Notes: a model not told the origin generated them from the sequence alone. DNA of 10,013 bases from Chitinophaga pinensis (GCA_945872015.1 CAMBYJ010000047.1:1-10013), one strand, 5' to 3'; shown: positions 1-6,919, counted from the stretch's first letter. Numbers and translations are program-made.

Positions 1-305
1 TTGCTGCAGAGTTAAAGTCAGAGCTATTATTAATCAATAGCCAAGGTTTTTCAAATATTGTTGTCGACTTATCTGAGTCACTGTATTGCGATTCATCAGG
101 ACTAAGTGCAATTTTAGTTGGAAACCGTTTATGTAAAAACTCTAGCGGCGTATTTGTTGTAACAGGATTAAATGATGCAGTTAAAAAACTGGTTCAAATC
201 TCTCAGCTCGATCAGGTATTAAACATTAAATCATCCAATCAGGAAGCAGTTGAGTTTGTAATTGCAACTGAAATGGAAAAAAACATCAACGAAGATCAGT
301 CATAA
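1..305 (+). CDS. STAS-domain protein, anti-sigma-factor antagonist-like (3' part only)
   Basis: The 5' end lies outside the window; the frame is open from base 3 and 100 residues are visible before the TAA at 303-305. The visible part matches a STAS fold: a hydrophobic strand (NIVVDLSES), then the CDSSGLSAIL segment, where the D-S-S-G-L motif is the hallmark of SpoIIAA/RsbV-type antagonists and one serine is the usual phosphorylation site, then a strand (GVFVVTGL) and an amphipathic helix with QLDQVLNI. In known relatives the unphosphorylated protein binds a serine-kinase anti-sigma factor and frees a sigma factor; no kinase or sigma gene is visible here, so the partner is unknown. The end is charged and not membrane-like, so it is cytoplasmic. 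The next gene starts 13 bases downstream on the same strand, which suggests co-transcription. Family assignment is firm; the exact regulatory target is not. Confidence 0.88.
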   Translation, partial: AAELKSELLLINSQGFSNIVVDLSESLYCDSSGLSAILVGNRLCKNSSGVFVVTGLNDAVKKLVQISQLDQVLNIKSSNQEAVEFVIATEMEKNINEDQS

Positions 306-318
306 AATAACACGAAGC

Positions 319-1071
319 ATGAAAAAAATAATTACGTTAATAGCAAGTTTTGTAATTCTAGGAAGTAAAATAGCATTGTCTCAGTGCACGCCGAATACAG
401 CAATCACTCAACCAGGAATTTTTCCTGATAGCGCAACAGGATTAACACCTGCAATCGTCAACCAACCTTATGTACAAGATATGCAGTTAAAGGTTCCTGT
501 TGATACAGTAGTAAGTATTGGACCTCTTCCTATCACAGTGCCGATTACTTCAATTGAGTTAGTTTCATTTTCAGGATTGCCTGCGGGACTTTCTTACACA
601 TGTAATCCTGCTAGTTGTGTTTTCCCTGGTGGCTCTAATGGATGCGTTGCTATTACAGGAACACCAACAGTTGCTGGTGTTTATCAAATCACTGCAATTA
701 CAAAAACAACCGCCACTATTTTCGGAATTCCTAACTCACAGTTTGATACGCTCAATTATTATTACATGACCGTTTCTACTACTGCAGGATTAAGTGAAGC
801 AGGAGTGCCAACATTAACGATGAGTCAGAATATGCCGAATCCAACGGAAGACTTTACAACTATCATTTATAACTTACCAAATTCGGGAGAAGTTGAATTT
901 TATATGCACAACATGATTGGCAAAGAAGTATATCACAGAACGTATAATGGCGATCAAGGTGAAAACGTTTTAAAGTTAGATGTGCGTGATTTTACTCCTG
1001 GTGTTTACATGTACTCCATCTCTATCAACGGCGAGTCTGTTACTAAGAGAATGGTGATTTCTAAAAAGTAA
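319..1071 (+). CDS. Secreted protein with Ig-like segment and T9SS type A C-terminal sorting domain
   Basis: This is a 250-residue exported protein of unknown role. The start at 319 is chosen because it places a typical signal peptide at the N-terminus (MKKIITLIAS, hydrophobic core, likely cleavage near ALS-QC). A TTG 19 codons upstream stays in frame but would overlap the STAS gene and bury the signal. Residues about 75-155 resemble a putative Ig (He_PIG-like) module, with GLPAGLS and the ITGTPTVAGVYQI segment, and carry three cysteines (95, 100, 109) that could form disulfides. Residues about 168-250 are a T9SS type A sorting domain: the QNMPNPTEDFT opening, the YNLP turn, the FTPGVYMYSI strand and the basic KRMVISKK end. 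Such domains direct cargo through the type IX secretion system, after which they are normally removed and the protein is anchored or released. There is no catalytic domain, so adhesion or surface binding is only an inference. It sits between a STAS gene and ribonuclease Z. Confidence 0.9.
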   Translation: MKKIITLIASFVILGSKIALSQCTPNTAITQPGIFPDSATGLTPAIVNQPYVQDMQLKVPVDTVVSIGPLPITVPITSIELVSFSGLPAGLSYTCNPASCVFPGGSNGCVAITGTPTVAGVYQITAITKTTATIFGIPNSQFDTLNYYYMTVSTTAGLSEAGVPTLTMSQNMPNPTEDFTTIIYNLPNSGEVEFYMHNMIGKEVYHRTYNGDQGENVLKLDVRDFTPGVYMYSISINGESVTKRMVISKK

Positions 1072-1986
1072 ATGGGTTTTGAATTAACAATTTTAGGGAG
1101 TAGTTCTGCTACTCCCATTTATAATCGTCATCCAACTTCTCAGTTATTAGTAATACGCGATCATCATTTTCTGATTGATTGTGGCGAAGGTACCTTAACG
1201 CAGTTATTAAATTACCGTATTAAGTACCATAAAATAACACACATTTTTATTAGTCATTTGCATGGCGACCATTACCTTGGTTTGGTTGGATTGATTTCTA
1301 CTTTTCACTTGCAAGGACGTACAATCGATTTACATATCTACGGACAGCAAGAGTTGATGGACATTATTGAAATTCAATTGCGGATTTCGAATATGCATCT
1401 ACGTTATAATCTCATCTTTCATTCAGTAAGACATTATGCTCCTGAAGTTGTTTTTGAAGACGAAGAAATAATGGTACGTTCGGTTGTGTTGAATCACAGA
1501 GTCCCTTGTACAGGATTTATCTTTAAAGAAAAACCTCGTCCAAGAAAGTTGCGTATTGATAAACTGCAAGAACATAATATCCCTTTTACTTATTTTAATA
1601 AACTTCGGAAAGGGGAGGACTTTAGAACGTATAACGGTGACGTGATACCTAATAAGGAATTAACGGAAGAGCCTTCTCCTTCACGTGCTTATGCTTATTG
1701 CTCAGATACTATTTTTGATATTGGTGTTGCAGATGAAGTTCGAGGTGTCGATTTGCTTTATCATGAGGCAACATTTTTACACGAACAAGAAGATCGTGCT
1801 GCAGCAACCTTTCATTCTACTTGCATACAAGCAGCGGAGATTGCAAAAAAAGGGGAGGTAAGTAAATTAATAATCGGACATTTTTCTGCTCGTTACCGCG
1901 ATTTGCAACCATTGTTATTAGAAGCTAAATCTGTTTTTGAAAATACAGAGTTGGCACTGGAAGGAAGGAAGTTTAAGGTTGATTAA
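1072..1986 (+). CDS. rnz: Ribonuclease Z (tRNA 3'-endonuclease, short form)
   Basis: Cytoplasmic zinc-dependent endonuclease that cuts 3' trailers from tRNA precursors so that CCA can be added. The 304 residues match the usual short (bacterial) form. Visible landmarks, in order, are the N-terminal LGSSSATP, the metallo-beta-lactamase motif SHLHGDH (61-67, with H62, H64, D66 and H67 as metal ligands and catalytic residue), LNHRVPCTGF (H142), a basic flexible-arm region about 152-195 (EKPRPRKLRIDKL and KLRKGEDF) as in the tRNA-binding exosite, AYCSDT (D212), HEATF (231-235), FHST (H248) and GHFSARY (269-275). All expected metal ligands are present. The ATG begins at the base after the TAA of the upstream gene, without a ribosome binding site, which suggests translational coupling or re-initiation. 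The gene converges on a TPR-protein gene; the 74 bases between them show no clear terminator. Confidence 0.96.
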   Translation: MGFELTILGSSSATPIYNRHPTSQLLVIRDHHFLIDCGEGTLTQLLNYRIKYHKITHIFISHLHGDHYLGLVGLISTFHLQGRTIDLHIYGQQELMDIIEIQLRISNMHLRYNLIFHSVRHYAPEVVFEDEEIMVRSVVLNHRVPCTGFIFKEKPRPRKLRIDKLQEHNIPFTYFNKLRKGEDFRTYNGDVIPNKELTEEPSPSRAYAYCSDTIFDIGVADEVRGVDLLYHEATFLHEQEDRAAATFHSTCIQAAEIAKKGEVSKLIIGHFSARYRDLQPLLLEAKSVFENTELALEGRKFKVD

Positions 1987-2060
1987 TTTGATTTTATACT
2001 GTTTGGTCATTGCTGATTGATAAGCTATATTTAGGAATATTTATTTAGCAACGTAAGTTT

Positions 2061-3566
2061 TTATTTGCAAAATTCGTTATAAATATCAATATAGTCTTTC
2101 GCACCTAAATCGATAGCTTTTTTAATATCTGGACAACCATCCTCGCCTAAATTTGATTTAGCAAGTCCCCTTTGAATAAAAGCACGCGTTGAAAAATCAG
2201 TTTTGTTTTTATCAAAATCAATTACATTTGAAAAATCGAAAATCGCCTCTTTGAATTTTTTTATTGACAACTTGGCCAAACCTCTATAATAAAACGCATC
2301 AATATTGTCCTTTTTTAAATCAATAGCAAAAGAATAATCTGATATTTCACCGTCTAAATCTTTTAAATATTTTTTAGCAAGCCCTCTATTTAAGTACGAT
2401 TTAGATTTATTATCGTTTGATGATTCTGGGTAATAATTTATAGCTAAAGTATAATATTTTATTGCATCTCTGAATTCTAAGTCTAGTTTTGCTTTTGCAA
2501 ATCCTAAGGTATGATATAAGTAGGCTTTTTGGAGGCTATCATTTGACAACCTTAATGCAGAATTAAGGTTGTCTAAAGCATTTTTCGAATAATTTAAATT
2601 CATGTATGATTGACCAATAAAGCCATATACATCTGAAATTGTCGAAAAATATTCATTTTGAACGTTTGTTAATACTTTAATTGAATTGTAAAATAATGCA
2701 TTTTCAAAAGATTGTATAGCTTCAAGATGTTTGTCCTGATAATATAGTGCTAAACCTTTAAATATTAGACCATTTATGTTGGTAGAGTCAATTCTTAAAA
2801 TCTCGTTCGCATCTACAATTACTTCGTTGTATTTGTTTAAGATTATATTTATTTCGGCTTTTTTTTCAAATGCAATTGTATTGCTTTTATCCAAATTAAT
2901 TGCCTCTAATAAAGCTGTTTTTGCATTTGTAAAATCACTATTTGATGTAAAATTTTCTGCGGAAATAAGAAGTTTTTCATAATCATAATCATTCAAATAT
3001 TCAATATTTTGAATAAAATCATCATTATGTAATTCTTCATTCGATCTGATATTTACAATCAATGATGCATTTCTGGTTTCAATAAAAAATAGTTGAGTAA
3101 AATAAGTCGATTCATTTGAGGAAATTTGGTTGCATACGGAAGTGAACTTACCGATTTTATTCTCACCTTGGCTATATCCTAAATTTATTATTCTTAGTTT
3201 TTTTATAAAGCAAGATTCTTCGATATTTTTTTGGGCTGATTTAACGGTGTTTAGAGTAATGGTAGTTTTAGTGGTTTTTAGAAAGGTAATATTTTCGTTA
3301 AAGTCGTTTACATTAATTATTGCTTGAAAGTTGGGATTACTAATTGTGTTAATAACTGCATCTTTAGCTTCTTGACATAAATTAAAAAAAACTAAAGAGT
3401 CATTTTTAATTTCATTTAAATAGTCGGAAGTTAGTAGTATGTAATTTTTCTCTTTTTTTATTTTTATACCAATTTTATTAAGAGGAAATTTATCATACGG
3501 TTGTTTAGCTATAGTATTATAATGGCTGAATAAAATAAAAAATAATATTAGGTGCTTAATTTTCAT
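2061..3566 (-). CDS. Exported TPR-repeat protein of unknown function
   Basis: A 501-residue protein with a signal peptide (MKIKHLILFFILF, likely cleavage near IAKQ at 20-22), so probably periplasmic or outer-membrane associated. Residues about 25-195 form an alpha/beta-looking region that I do not recognise. Residues about 200-480 are TPR units: clear copies lie around 201-229, 265-295, 312-342, 348-380, 388-420 and 423-452, with repeats of the AFYYRGLAKLSIKKFKEAI type. The C-terminus (about 474-501) has the GEDGCPDIKKAIDLGAK segment and a final FCK, a paired-cysteine ending common in Bacteroidota TPR proteins. TPRs mediate protein binding, but no partner is evident beyond the DUF805 membrane protein just upstream, whose stop lies 11 bases inside this gene, so the two are probably translated together. 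Base composition is AT-rich: three sampled 60-base lines (2281, 2881, 3001) have 13-16 G+C each. I cannot assign a function. Confidence 0.88.
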   Translation of the reverse strand: MKIKHLILFFILFSHYNTIAKQPYDKFPLNKIGIKIKKEKNYILLTSDYLNEIKNDSLVFFNLCQEAKDAVINTISNPNFQAIINVNDFNENITFLKTTKTTITLNTVKSAQKNIEESCFIKKLRIINLGYSQGENKIGKFTSVCNQISSNESTYFTQLFFIETRNASLIVNIRSNEELHNDDFIQNIEYLNDYDYEKLLISAENFTSNSDFTNAKTALLEAINLDKSNTIAFEKKAEINIILNKYNEVIVDANEILRIDSTNINGLIFKGLALYYQDKHLEAIQSFENALFYNSIKVLTNVQNEYFSTISDVYGFIGQSYMNLNYSKNALDNLNSALRLSNDSLQKAYLYHTLGFAKAKLDLEFRDAIKYYTLAINYYPESSNDNKSKSYLNRGLAKKYLKDLDGEISDYSFAIDLKKDNIDAFYYRGLAKLSIKKFKEAIFDFSNVIDFDKNKTDFSTRAFIQRGLAKSNLGEDGCPDIKKAIDLGAKDYIDIYNEFCK

Positions 3567-3903
3567 ATTTTACAAGTTTAGGATTTGGACCATATTTGTT
3601 TTCACCATCAAAGCTATTTGCGAATAATAGCCAAAATATATAAAATGGTATAAAAACAAACCATCCACTATTTCCTCTATCATGGCATCTTTTCGCACTT
3701 TGTGCAAAGAAAAACCATAATAAACAAAATCTGATTATTGATGTTATGCCTTCCGGCTTTTTTTTTTCGAAAGAAAATGAATTTAGTTCATCACTTTGTG
3801 AACTTGAATTAATAATAAATGCAATTAATAAATAAATTACGAAGCTGATTATGTATTCAGTTCTTCTAATTCGACCTTCAAACGAGAATGGTTTTTTAAA
3901 CAT
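3556..3903 (-). CDS. DUF805 family inner-membrane protein
   Basis: A 115-residue integral membrane protein matching DUF805 in length and layout. It opens with the family's FSFEGRIRRTEY segment (6-17), followed by hydrophobic helices at about 18-34, 56-70 and 80-97. The family signature KRCHDRGNSGW (71-81) and the closing ENKYGPNP (101-108) are both present. The usual loop between helices one and two is short and charged (SDELNSFSFEKKKPEG). The molecular function of DUF805 proteins is not established. It is the first gene of a two-gene unit: its stop at 3556-3558 overlaps the start of the TPR gene, implying coupled translation, and a candidate promoter lies just upstream. The coding DNA is AT-rich like its partner and unlike the flanking housekeeping genes. 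Confidence 0.92.
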   Translation of the reverse strand: MFKKPFSFEGRIRRTEYIISFVIYLLIAFIINSSSQSDELNSFSFEKKKPEGITSIIRFCLLWFFFAQSAKRCHDRGNSGWFVFIPFYIFWLLFANSFDGENKYGPNPKLVKYEN

Positions 3904-3931
3904 ATTTTTATATTATAGTTTGATTAAAGAA

Positions 3932-3962
3932 TAAAATTAAAGTTAATTTTTAAATATTCAAA
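3932..3962 (-). promoter_or_regulatory. Candidate Bacteroidota promoter for the DUF805-TPR pair
   Basis: Read on the minus strand, TTTG (3962-3959) is followed after 19 bases by TAATTTTA (3939-3932), which matches seven of eight bases of the TAnnTTTG -7 element. The spacing agrees with that reported for the Bacteroidota primary sigma factor. It would give a leader of about 25 bases before the DUF805 ATG. The stretch is so AT-rich that a chance match is quite possible. Confidence 0.35.
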
Positions 3963-3972
3963 TTGATAAAAA

Positions 3973-4515
3973 TTAAATCATCATTTTCACCTTTAGCACC
4001 GAAGCAACAGAAAGCAAATCTTTTATTTCTCCATTCATCACCATAGTTACTAATTCTTCAAAAGGTAGTTTGCGAATTTGTAATTGTTCAGTTTCTTCAG
4101 GATTGGTTTCTGTTATGGTAAGTCCTCTTGCAATGTAGGCATATCCTATTTCATCAGAGACAGAATTAGACAATTGACATCCATCAATAATCATTGTCCA
4201 TTCGTTTGCTTTTAAGCCGGCCTCTTCTTCTAATTCGCGTTTAGCACCTTCTAATAAATCTTCTCCCTCCGGAACACCACCTTCAATTACTTCCCACTCA
4301 TACGTTTTAGTAGTGTATCTAAATTGTCCAACAATCCATGTATTGTTTTCTTCATCTAGCGGAATAATGGCCATAGCTCTGTTCTTAAAATGCACCACTC
4401 CATAAATACCATCATTGCCTACAGGATTAATCACCTGCGACTCATCAAGGCGTATCCAAGGGTTATCGTATTTTGTCTCGGTAGATTTAGTAGTCCATGG
4501 ATTTTGTTCTGTCAT
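3973..4515 (-). CDS. NUDIX hydrolase, ADP-ribose pyrophosphatase-like
   Basis: A 180-residue cytoplasmic enzyme that should cleave a nucleoside diphosphate linked to another group, using divalent metal. The full NUDIX box G-x5-E-x7-R-E-U-x-E-E-x-G-U is present at residues 79-101, from G79 through E85 to RELEEEAGL (93-101), so the metal-binding glutamates are intact. Ahead of it are NPWIRLDE (18-25) and a beta strand, RAMAIIPLDE (46-55), as in the ADP-ribose/nucleotide-sugar pyrophosphatase branch. After the box come QLSNSVSDEIGYAYIA (114-129) and ETNPEETE, seen in many proteins annotated as NUDIX ADP-ribose pyrophosphatases. The substrate cannot be fixed from the sequence; ADP-ribose, GDP-mannose or another NDP-sugar are alternatives. 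The gene is divergent from pfkA, and its start codon lies only four bases beyond a perfect TAnnTTTG element. It is separated by 69 bases from the DUF805 gene downstream. Confidence 0.93.
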   Translation of the reverse strand: MTEQNPWTTKSTETKYDNPWIRLDESQVINPVGNDGIYGVVHFKNRAMAIIPLDEENNTWIVGQFRYTTKTYEWEVIEGGVPEGEDLLEGAKRELEEEAGLKANEWTMIIDGCQLSNSVSDEIGYAYIARGLTITETNPEETEQLQIRKLPFEELVTMVMNGEIKDLLSVASVLKVKMMI

Positions 4516-4519
4516 ACAG

Positions 4520-4527
4520 CAAAATTA
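4520..4527 (-). promoter_or_regulatory. Candidate -7 element for the NUDIX gene (possible leaderless start)
   Basis: The minus strand reads TAATTTTG here, a perfect match to the Bacteroidota TAnnTTTG element. Only four bases separate it from the NUDIX ATG, so transcription would begin at or next to the start codon. An upstream TTTG lies 15 bases away, closer than the usual spacing of about 19-21, which weakens the call. Confidence 0.35.
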
Positions 4528-4546
4528 TCGATTTCATTTATTCAAA

Positions 4547-4579
4547 TTGAAAAAGTTGTTCGCTTTACTTTTATATTCG
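4547..4579 (+). promoter_or_regulatory. Weak candidate promoter for pfkA
   Basis: TTG at 4547-4549 and TATATTCG at 4572-4579 (seven of eight matches to TAnnTTTG) are separated by 22 bases, slightly long for this promoter class. An overlapping alternative -7 element is TACTTTTA at 4566-4573, with 16-base spacing. One of these is likely because pfkA must be transcribed from this 82-base divergent gap, but the exact site is not resolved. Confidence 0.22.
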
Positions 4580-4597
4580 TATTCAAATAATCAAGGT

Positions 4598-5572
4598 ATG
4601 AATCGGATAGCAGTTTTTACATCAGGAGGCGATGCTCCCGGAATGAATGCTTGTATACGAGCAGTCACGCGTGCAGCACTTGCCAATAATATTCAGGTAT
4701 ATGGTATTATGCGAGGTTATCAAGGAATGATAGACGGAGAAATTATACCAATGGAGTCTCGTTCTGTCTCTAATATTGTACAACGTGGCGGAACAATTTT
4801 GAAGGCCGCTCGCAGTAAAGAGTTTCTTACAAAAGAAGGTCGTGATAAAGCCTATGAGAATTTAAAGAAGCATGATATCAATTGTATTGTTGCAATCGGA
4901 GGCGATGGAACATTTTCTGGAGCAGAAGTATTTACGAATGAACATCCCGATATTAAAATTGTAGGTATACCTGGAACAATTGATAATGATTTAGCAGGCA
5001 CTGATTTTACACTTGGTTTTGATACTGCTTTAAATACAGTTGTTGATGCAGTCGATAAAATTAAAGATACCGCTGCTTCTCACGATCGTTGTTTTTTGAT
5101 TGAAGTAATGGGTCGCGATTCAGGTTGTATTGCACTTTGGTCTGCTGTTGCAGGTGGAGCAGAAATGGTGATGTTGCCAGAGAAAGCAATGAGTGTAGAA
5201 GATTTAGTTAAAACGTTAGATACTGCTAAACAGAATAAAAAGTCGAGCACCATCGTTATTGTTGCTGAAGGAGAAAAGAACGGAGGTGCGCAGGCGATAG
5301 CTGCTAAGATGAAAGAACATATTCAGGATTATGAAACCAAAGTAACGGTTTTAGGTCATATACAGCGGGGAGGCAAGCCTAGCGCCTTCGATCGTATTCT
5401 TGCTGCTCGTTTAGGTGTTCATGCTGTTGAACAATTAATGTCAGGACAAACAAAAGTGATGGTGGGGATTCGTAATAACGCTATTGCACTAACCCCATTT
5501 GCTCAGGCTACTAAAAGCCATGATCCATTAGATGAAAAACTATTTTCGATTGCTAATATCTTATCTATTTAA
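4598..5572 (+). CDS. pfkA: ATP-dependent 6-phosphofructokinase
   Basis: Cytoplasmic glycolytic enzyme that phosphorylates fructose 6-phosphate to fructose 1,6-bisphosphate. The protein from this ATG is 324 residues, the usual length of bacterial PfkA. An in-frame extension reaching back to 4415 would overlap the NUDIX gene and precede the conserved N-terminus, so it is rejected. Landmarks are MNRIAVFTSGGDAPGMN (1-17, nucleotide-binding GGD), AIGGDGTFSG (99-108), PGTIDND (125-131, carrying the catalytic aspartate), MGRDSG (171-176, substrate binding) and LGHIQRGG (252-259). The glycine in GGDGT, where pyrophosphate-dependent enzymes carry aspartate, points to ATP as phosphoryl donor. Residues of the usual effector region are broadly conserved, but allosteric behaviour cannot be judged. 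An AAGG lies just one base before the ATG, too close to act as a normal Shine-Dalgarno. An exported barrel protein follows after 10 bases. Confidence 0.97.
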   Translation: MNRIAVFTSGGDAPGMNACIRAVTRAALANNIQVYGIMRGYQGMIDGEIIPMESRSVSNIVQRGGTILKAARSKEFLTKEGRDKAYENLKKHDINCIVAIGGDGTFSGAEVFTNEHPDIKIVGIPGTIDNDLAGTDFTLGFDTALNTVVDAVDKIKDTAASHDRCFLIEVMGRDSGCIALWSAVAGGAEMVMLPEKAMSVEDLVKTLDTAKQNKKSSTIVIVAEGEKNGGAQAIAAKMKEHIQDYETKVTVLGHIQRGGKPSAFDRILAARLGVHAVEQLMSGQTKVMVGIRNNAIALTPFAQATKSHDPLDEKLFSIANILSI

Positions 5573-5582
5573 AATAACTCCC

Positions 5583-6371
5583 ATGAAAAATATATTCCTT
5601 AGTTCTTTACTTGCATTATCTGTTTCGGTAAGCGCTCAAGATGTTTTAAAAACAAAATCAGGCAAGCCAATTTTACCTGCTAAAAACGATTTTGCATTGA
5701 ATATTGATGCAGTACCATTTATCAATTTTACAGGTAATTTATTTAATGGAAGTAGTTCGATAGCTCCTCAGTTTTTATTTTCCGAACGTCATCCAATGAC
5801 ATTGTCAGGATTGTATCTGAAAGAAAATGATTTAGCTTTTCGTATGAAAGTGCGCTTAGGATTTTCATCTTTAAAAAACGACACTGCCGTTGCAAAGAAT
5901 GGAAGTACTAATCCGAATGAATTAGTTATTGATGAATCCATTCAGAAAACAACTGCTATTACATTAGGCTTTGGAGTGCAGAAGTGGAGAGGAGAAGGTC
6001 GTGTGAGAGCCTTTTATGGTGGTGAGATTTTATACGGCGTAAAAACAGATAAAACAACTTATACCTATGGTAACGAATTGAGCAATGAAAATCAGGTTAC
6101 CCGAAATACATTGTATAAGCCAGGTAATACTATTCAATTTTCATTACGTGGATTTATTGGCATCGAGTATTTCTTCGCTCCTAAAATGTCGGTGAGTGGT
6201 GAATTTGGATGGGGGCCTGCAGTTCAAACGCGTAAAGCCGGGGAGTTAGTAAGAGAAAAATGGAATGGGGGTGATGTTGAAGAAATAAAAACAGGTACAG
6301 GAAAATCATCATTGTTTTCAATCGATAATGATAATAACGGAGGTGCTTTAAATCTGAATATTTATTTCTGA
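5583..6371 (+). CDS. Exported predicted outer-membrane beta-barrel protein
   Basis: A 262-residue protein with a clear signal peptide (MKNIFLSSLLALSVSVSAQ, cleavage probably after residue 18). The start at 5583 is chosen for this signal; a longer in-frame version would overlap the end of pfkA. The mature part opens with SGKPILPAKNDFALNIDAVPF, a pattern I associate with uncharacterised Bacteroidota envelope proteins. Alternating polar/hydrophobic strands follow, including LAFRMKVRLGFSSL (84-97), ITLGFGVQKW (126-135), VRAFYGGEILYGVKT (141-155), IQFSLRGFIGIEYFFAP (184-200) and MSVSGEFGWGPAV (202-214). The final residue is phenylalanine (NLNIYF), the usual ending of barrels inserted by the Bam machinery. 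Function and ligand are unknown. It lies 10 bases after pfkA and is probably co-transcribed, which need not mean a functional link. Its last 10 bases overlap the end of the convergent thioredoxin-like gene. Confidence 0.82.
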   Translation: MKNIFLSSLLALSVSVSAQDVLKTKSGKPILPAKNDFALNIDAVPFINFTGNLFNGSSSIAPQFLFSERHPMTLSGLYLKENDLAFRMKVRLGFSSLKNDTAVAKNGSTNPNELVIDESIQKTTAITLGFGVQKWRGEGRVRAFYGGEILYGVKTDKTTYTYGNELSNENQVTRNTLYKPGNTIQFSLRGFIGIEYFFAPKMSVSGEFGWGPAVQTRKAGELVREKWNGGDVEEIKTGTGKSSLFSIDNDNNGGALNLNIYF

Positions 6372-6919
6372 TTTCCTGAACTTACCTTGCTCACAAAATC
6401 TTCTAACTTGATATTGTTTTTGTATTGCTCTTCGGCAAAGTATTGCAAGATGGGAAGAAATTGTTCGGTTGTTTGATAGCCTTTTAAATTATAAAGCAAT
6501 TGGTATTGTCCATCTAAAAATGAGTAAGTAGGATAACTCATTTGTCCTTGCATTAAATCAATAGCAATCTGATTGGTCTTGTATTCTTTTACATACGTAA
6601 AGCTTTTATCTCTGAAAAGAATCGTATCCTTTGTTTCTGCATCCAGCTTTACCGCATAAAAATGTTCATTCATGTATTTTACTACAGCTGGATCACTAAA
6701 TGTAGCTGCATCCATTTTCTTGCACCATCCACACCATTCTGTATAAGTATCAATAAAAATACGTTTGGGTTTTTCATCATTTGACTTAACAGCTTCTTCA
6801 AAACTCATCCAATGAATTCCGTTAGGATCATATTTAGTTTCTGAAGATTGTGCATTACATCCTGAGAACACAGAGAAAAGGCAATAAGCAAAAAGGGTAA
6901 CGATAAATTTATTTTTCAT
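6362..6919 (-). CDS. Thioredoxin-fold lipoprotein with CGWC active site
   Basis: A 185-residue envelope protein, probably a thiol-disulfide reductase or a related redox protein. The N-terminus is a lipoprotein-like signal (KNKFIVTLFAYCLFSVFSGC), with Cys21 as the likely lipidated residue, although phenylalanine at -3 is not the best lipobox. The start at 6919 is chosen for this signal; an ATG five codons upstream (6934) is possible. The active site is TEWCGWCKKMDAATF (60-74), with the CxxC at 63-66 and the KKM continuation typical of the thioredoxin_7/DUF255-like group rather than classical TrxA (CGPC). A cis-proline follows at SYPTYSF (P130), and the central strands RIFIDTYT (53-60) and YAVKLDAE (88-95) fit the fold. 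The gene is 35 bases downstream of a peptide transporter gene on the same strand with no terminator seen between them, so it is probably co-transcribed with it. The redox partner is unknown. Confidence 0.9.
   Translation of the reverse strand: MKNKFIVTLFAYCLFSVFSGCNAQSSETKYDPNGIHWMSFEEAVKSNDEKPKRIFIDTYTEWCGWCKKMDAATFSDPAVVKYMNEHFYAVKLDAETKDTILFRDKSFTYVKEYKTNQIAIDLMQGQMSYPTYSFLDGQYQLLYNLKGYQTTEQFLPILQYFAEEQYKNNIKLEDFVSKVSSGNQK

Noticed and set aside
262..318. TTG start for the T9SS cargo protein
   Set aside because: It overlaps the STAS coding end and puts 19 polar, basic residues before an otherwise typical signal peptide at 319.
1987..2060. Terminator between rnz and the TPR gene
   Set aside because: The gap is AT-rich but I found no stem of useful length next to a T-run.
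2776..3327. Short hydrophobic plus-strand frames inside the TPR gene
   Set aside because: They are antisense to a continuous TPR protein, and their hydrophobicity follows from AT-rich codons read backwards.
4541..4551. Small palindrome TTCAA-A-TTGAA in the pfkA-NUDIX gap as an operator
   Set aside because: Five-base arms in AT-rich DNA are expected by chance and no second copy was seen nearby.
4593..4596. AAGG as a ribosome binding site for pfkA
   Set aside because: Only one base separates it from the ATG, too close for Shine-Dalgarno pairing, and other genes here lack such sites.
4415..4597. In-frame upstream extension of pfkA, about 61 codons
   Set aside because: It overlaps the NUDIX gene on the other strand and the shared promoter region, and the conserved PfkA N-terminus (MNRIAVFTSGGD) starts at 4598.
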